A stretch of DNA of 5,670 nucleotides from CAYRQP01 sp964426545. GTDB taxonomy: Bacteria; Fermentibacterota; Fermentibacteria; Fermentibacterales; JCC-6. Both the position numbers and the translations under genes were made by a program. The DNA lies in contig CAYRQP010000038.1 of NCBI GenBank assembly GCA_964426545.1, positions 1 to 5,670 on the forward strand, written 5' to 3'. Under the pieces are notes generated by a model that saw only the letters and a program-made list of their open reading frames with translations, was not told where the DNA came from and did not search any database. Below are positions 5,665-5,670 of the stretch, piece after piece. The stretch's first letter is position 1. The number at the start of each line of letters is the position of its first letter.

Positions 5665-5670
5665 TCTCCT

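Noticed and set aside
1..5670. CRISPR array, tRNA or rRNA genes
   Set aside because: No regularly spaced short direct repeats, cloverleaf-like sequence with CCA-type end, or conserved rRNA segments were seen on either strand.

Overview
The window looks like a piece of an uncultured bacterium of the FCB or neighbouring candidate phyla. Two large genes encode Sec-exported beta-propeller proteins ending in C-terminal domains of the type IX secretion (T9SS/Por) sorting type. Such cargo is typical of Bacteroidetes-related and candidate-phylum lineages such as Cloacimonetes, Fermentibacteria or WOR-3. By eye the base composition is balanced to slightly AT-rich and similar in all the large genes. 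The exact taxon cannot be fixed from this window.

Layout. Bases 1-176 carry what looks like the decayed C-terminal end of an IS transposase, with an in-frame TAA. A plausible promoter (166-194), two operator-like palindromes (209-223, 236-252) and a strong Shine-Dalgarno lead into a 746-codon frame (297-2537). This frame encodes a signal peptide, 13 Asp-box (BNR-type) repeats and a FlgD-Ig/T9SS-type C-terminal domain. It is cut by one in-frame UGA at 1506-1508 (codon 404). After the UGA the frame, the repeat period and the C-terminal domain continue intact, and no usual start codon with a ribosome-binding site explains the second half as a separate gene. The next gene (2537-4381) overlaps by one base (TAATG). 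It encodes a seven-bladed FG-GAP/VCBS propeller, a beta-rich domain and another T9SS-type C-terminal domain.

Just after that stop lies a perfect 17-bp inverted repeat (4382-4438) with a GGGACACC/GGTGTCCC core. It resembles palindromes associated with REP-element (RAYT/Y1) transposases and may double as a terminator. A separate gene at 4624-5475 encodes a membrane protein of unknown function with about five transmembrane segments. Downstream (5481-5664) is a degraded, frameshifted tail of a tyrosine recombinase that retains the active-site-like TEIYTHVS motif.

Interpretation. The two propeller genes probably form one operon exporting a pair of repeat-rich surface or secreted proteins, flanked by mobile-element debris. 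The main oddity is the isolated UGA. A nonsense mutation or sequence error is the simplest reading. Recoding (Gly in a UGA=Gly lineage, selenocysteine, or readthrough) is possible but not shown.
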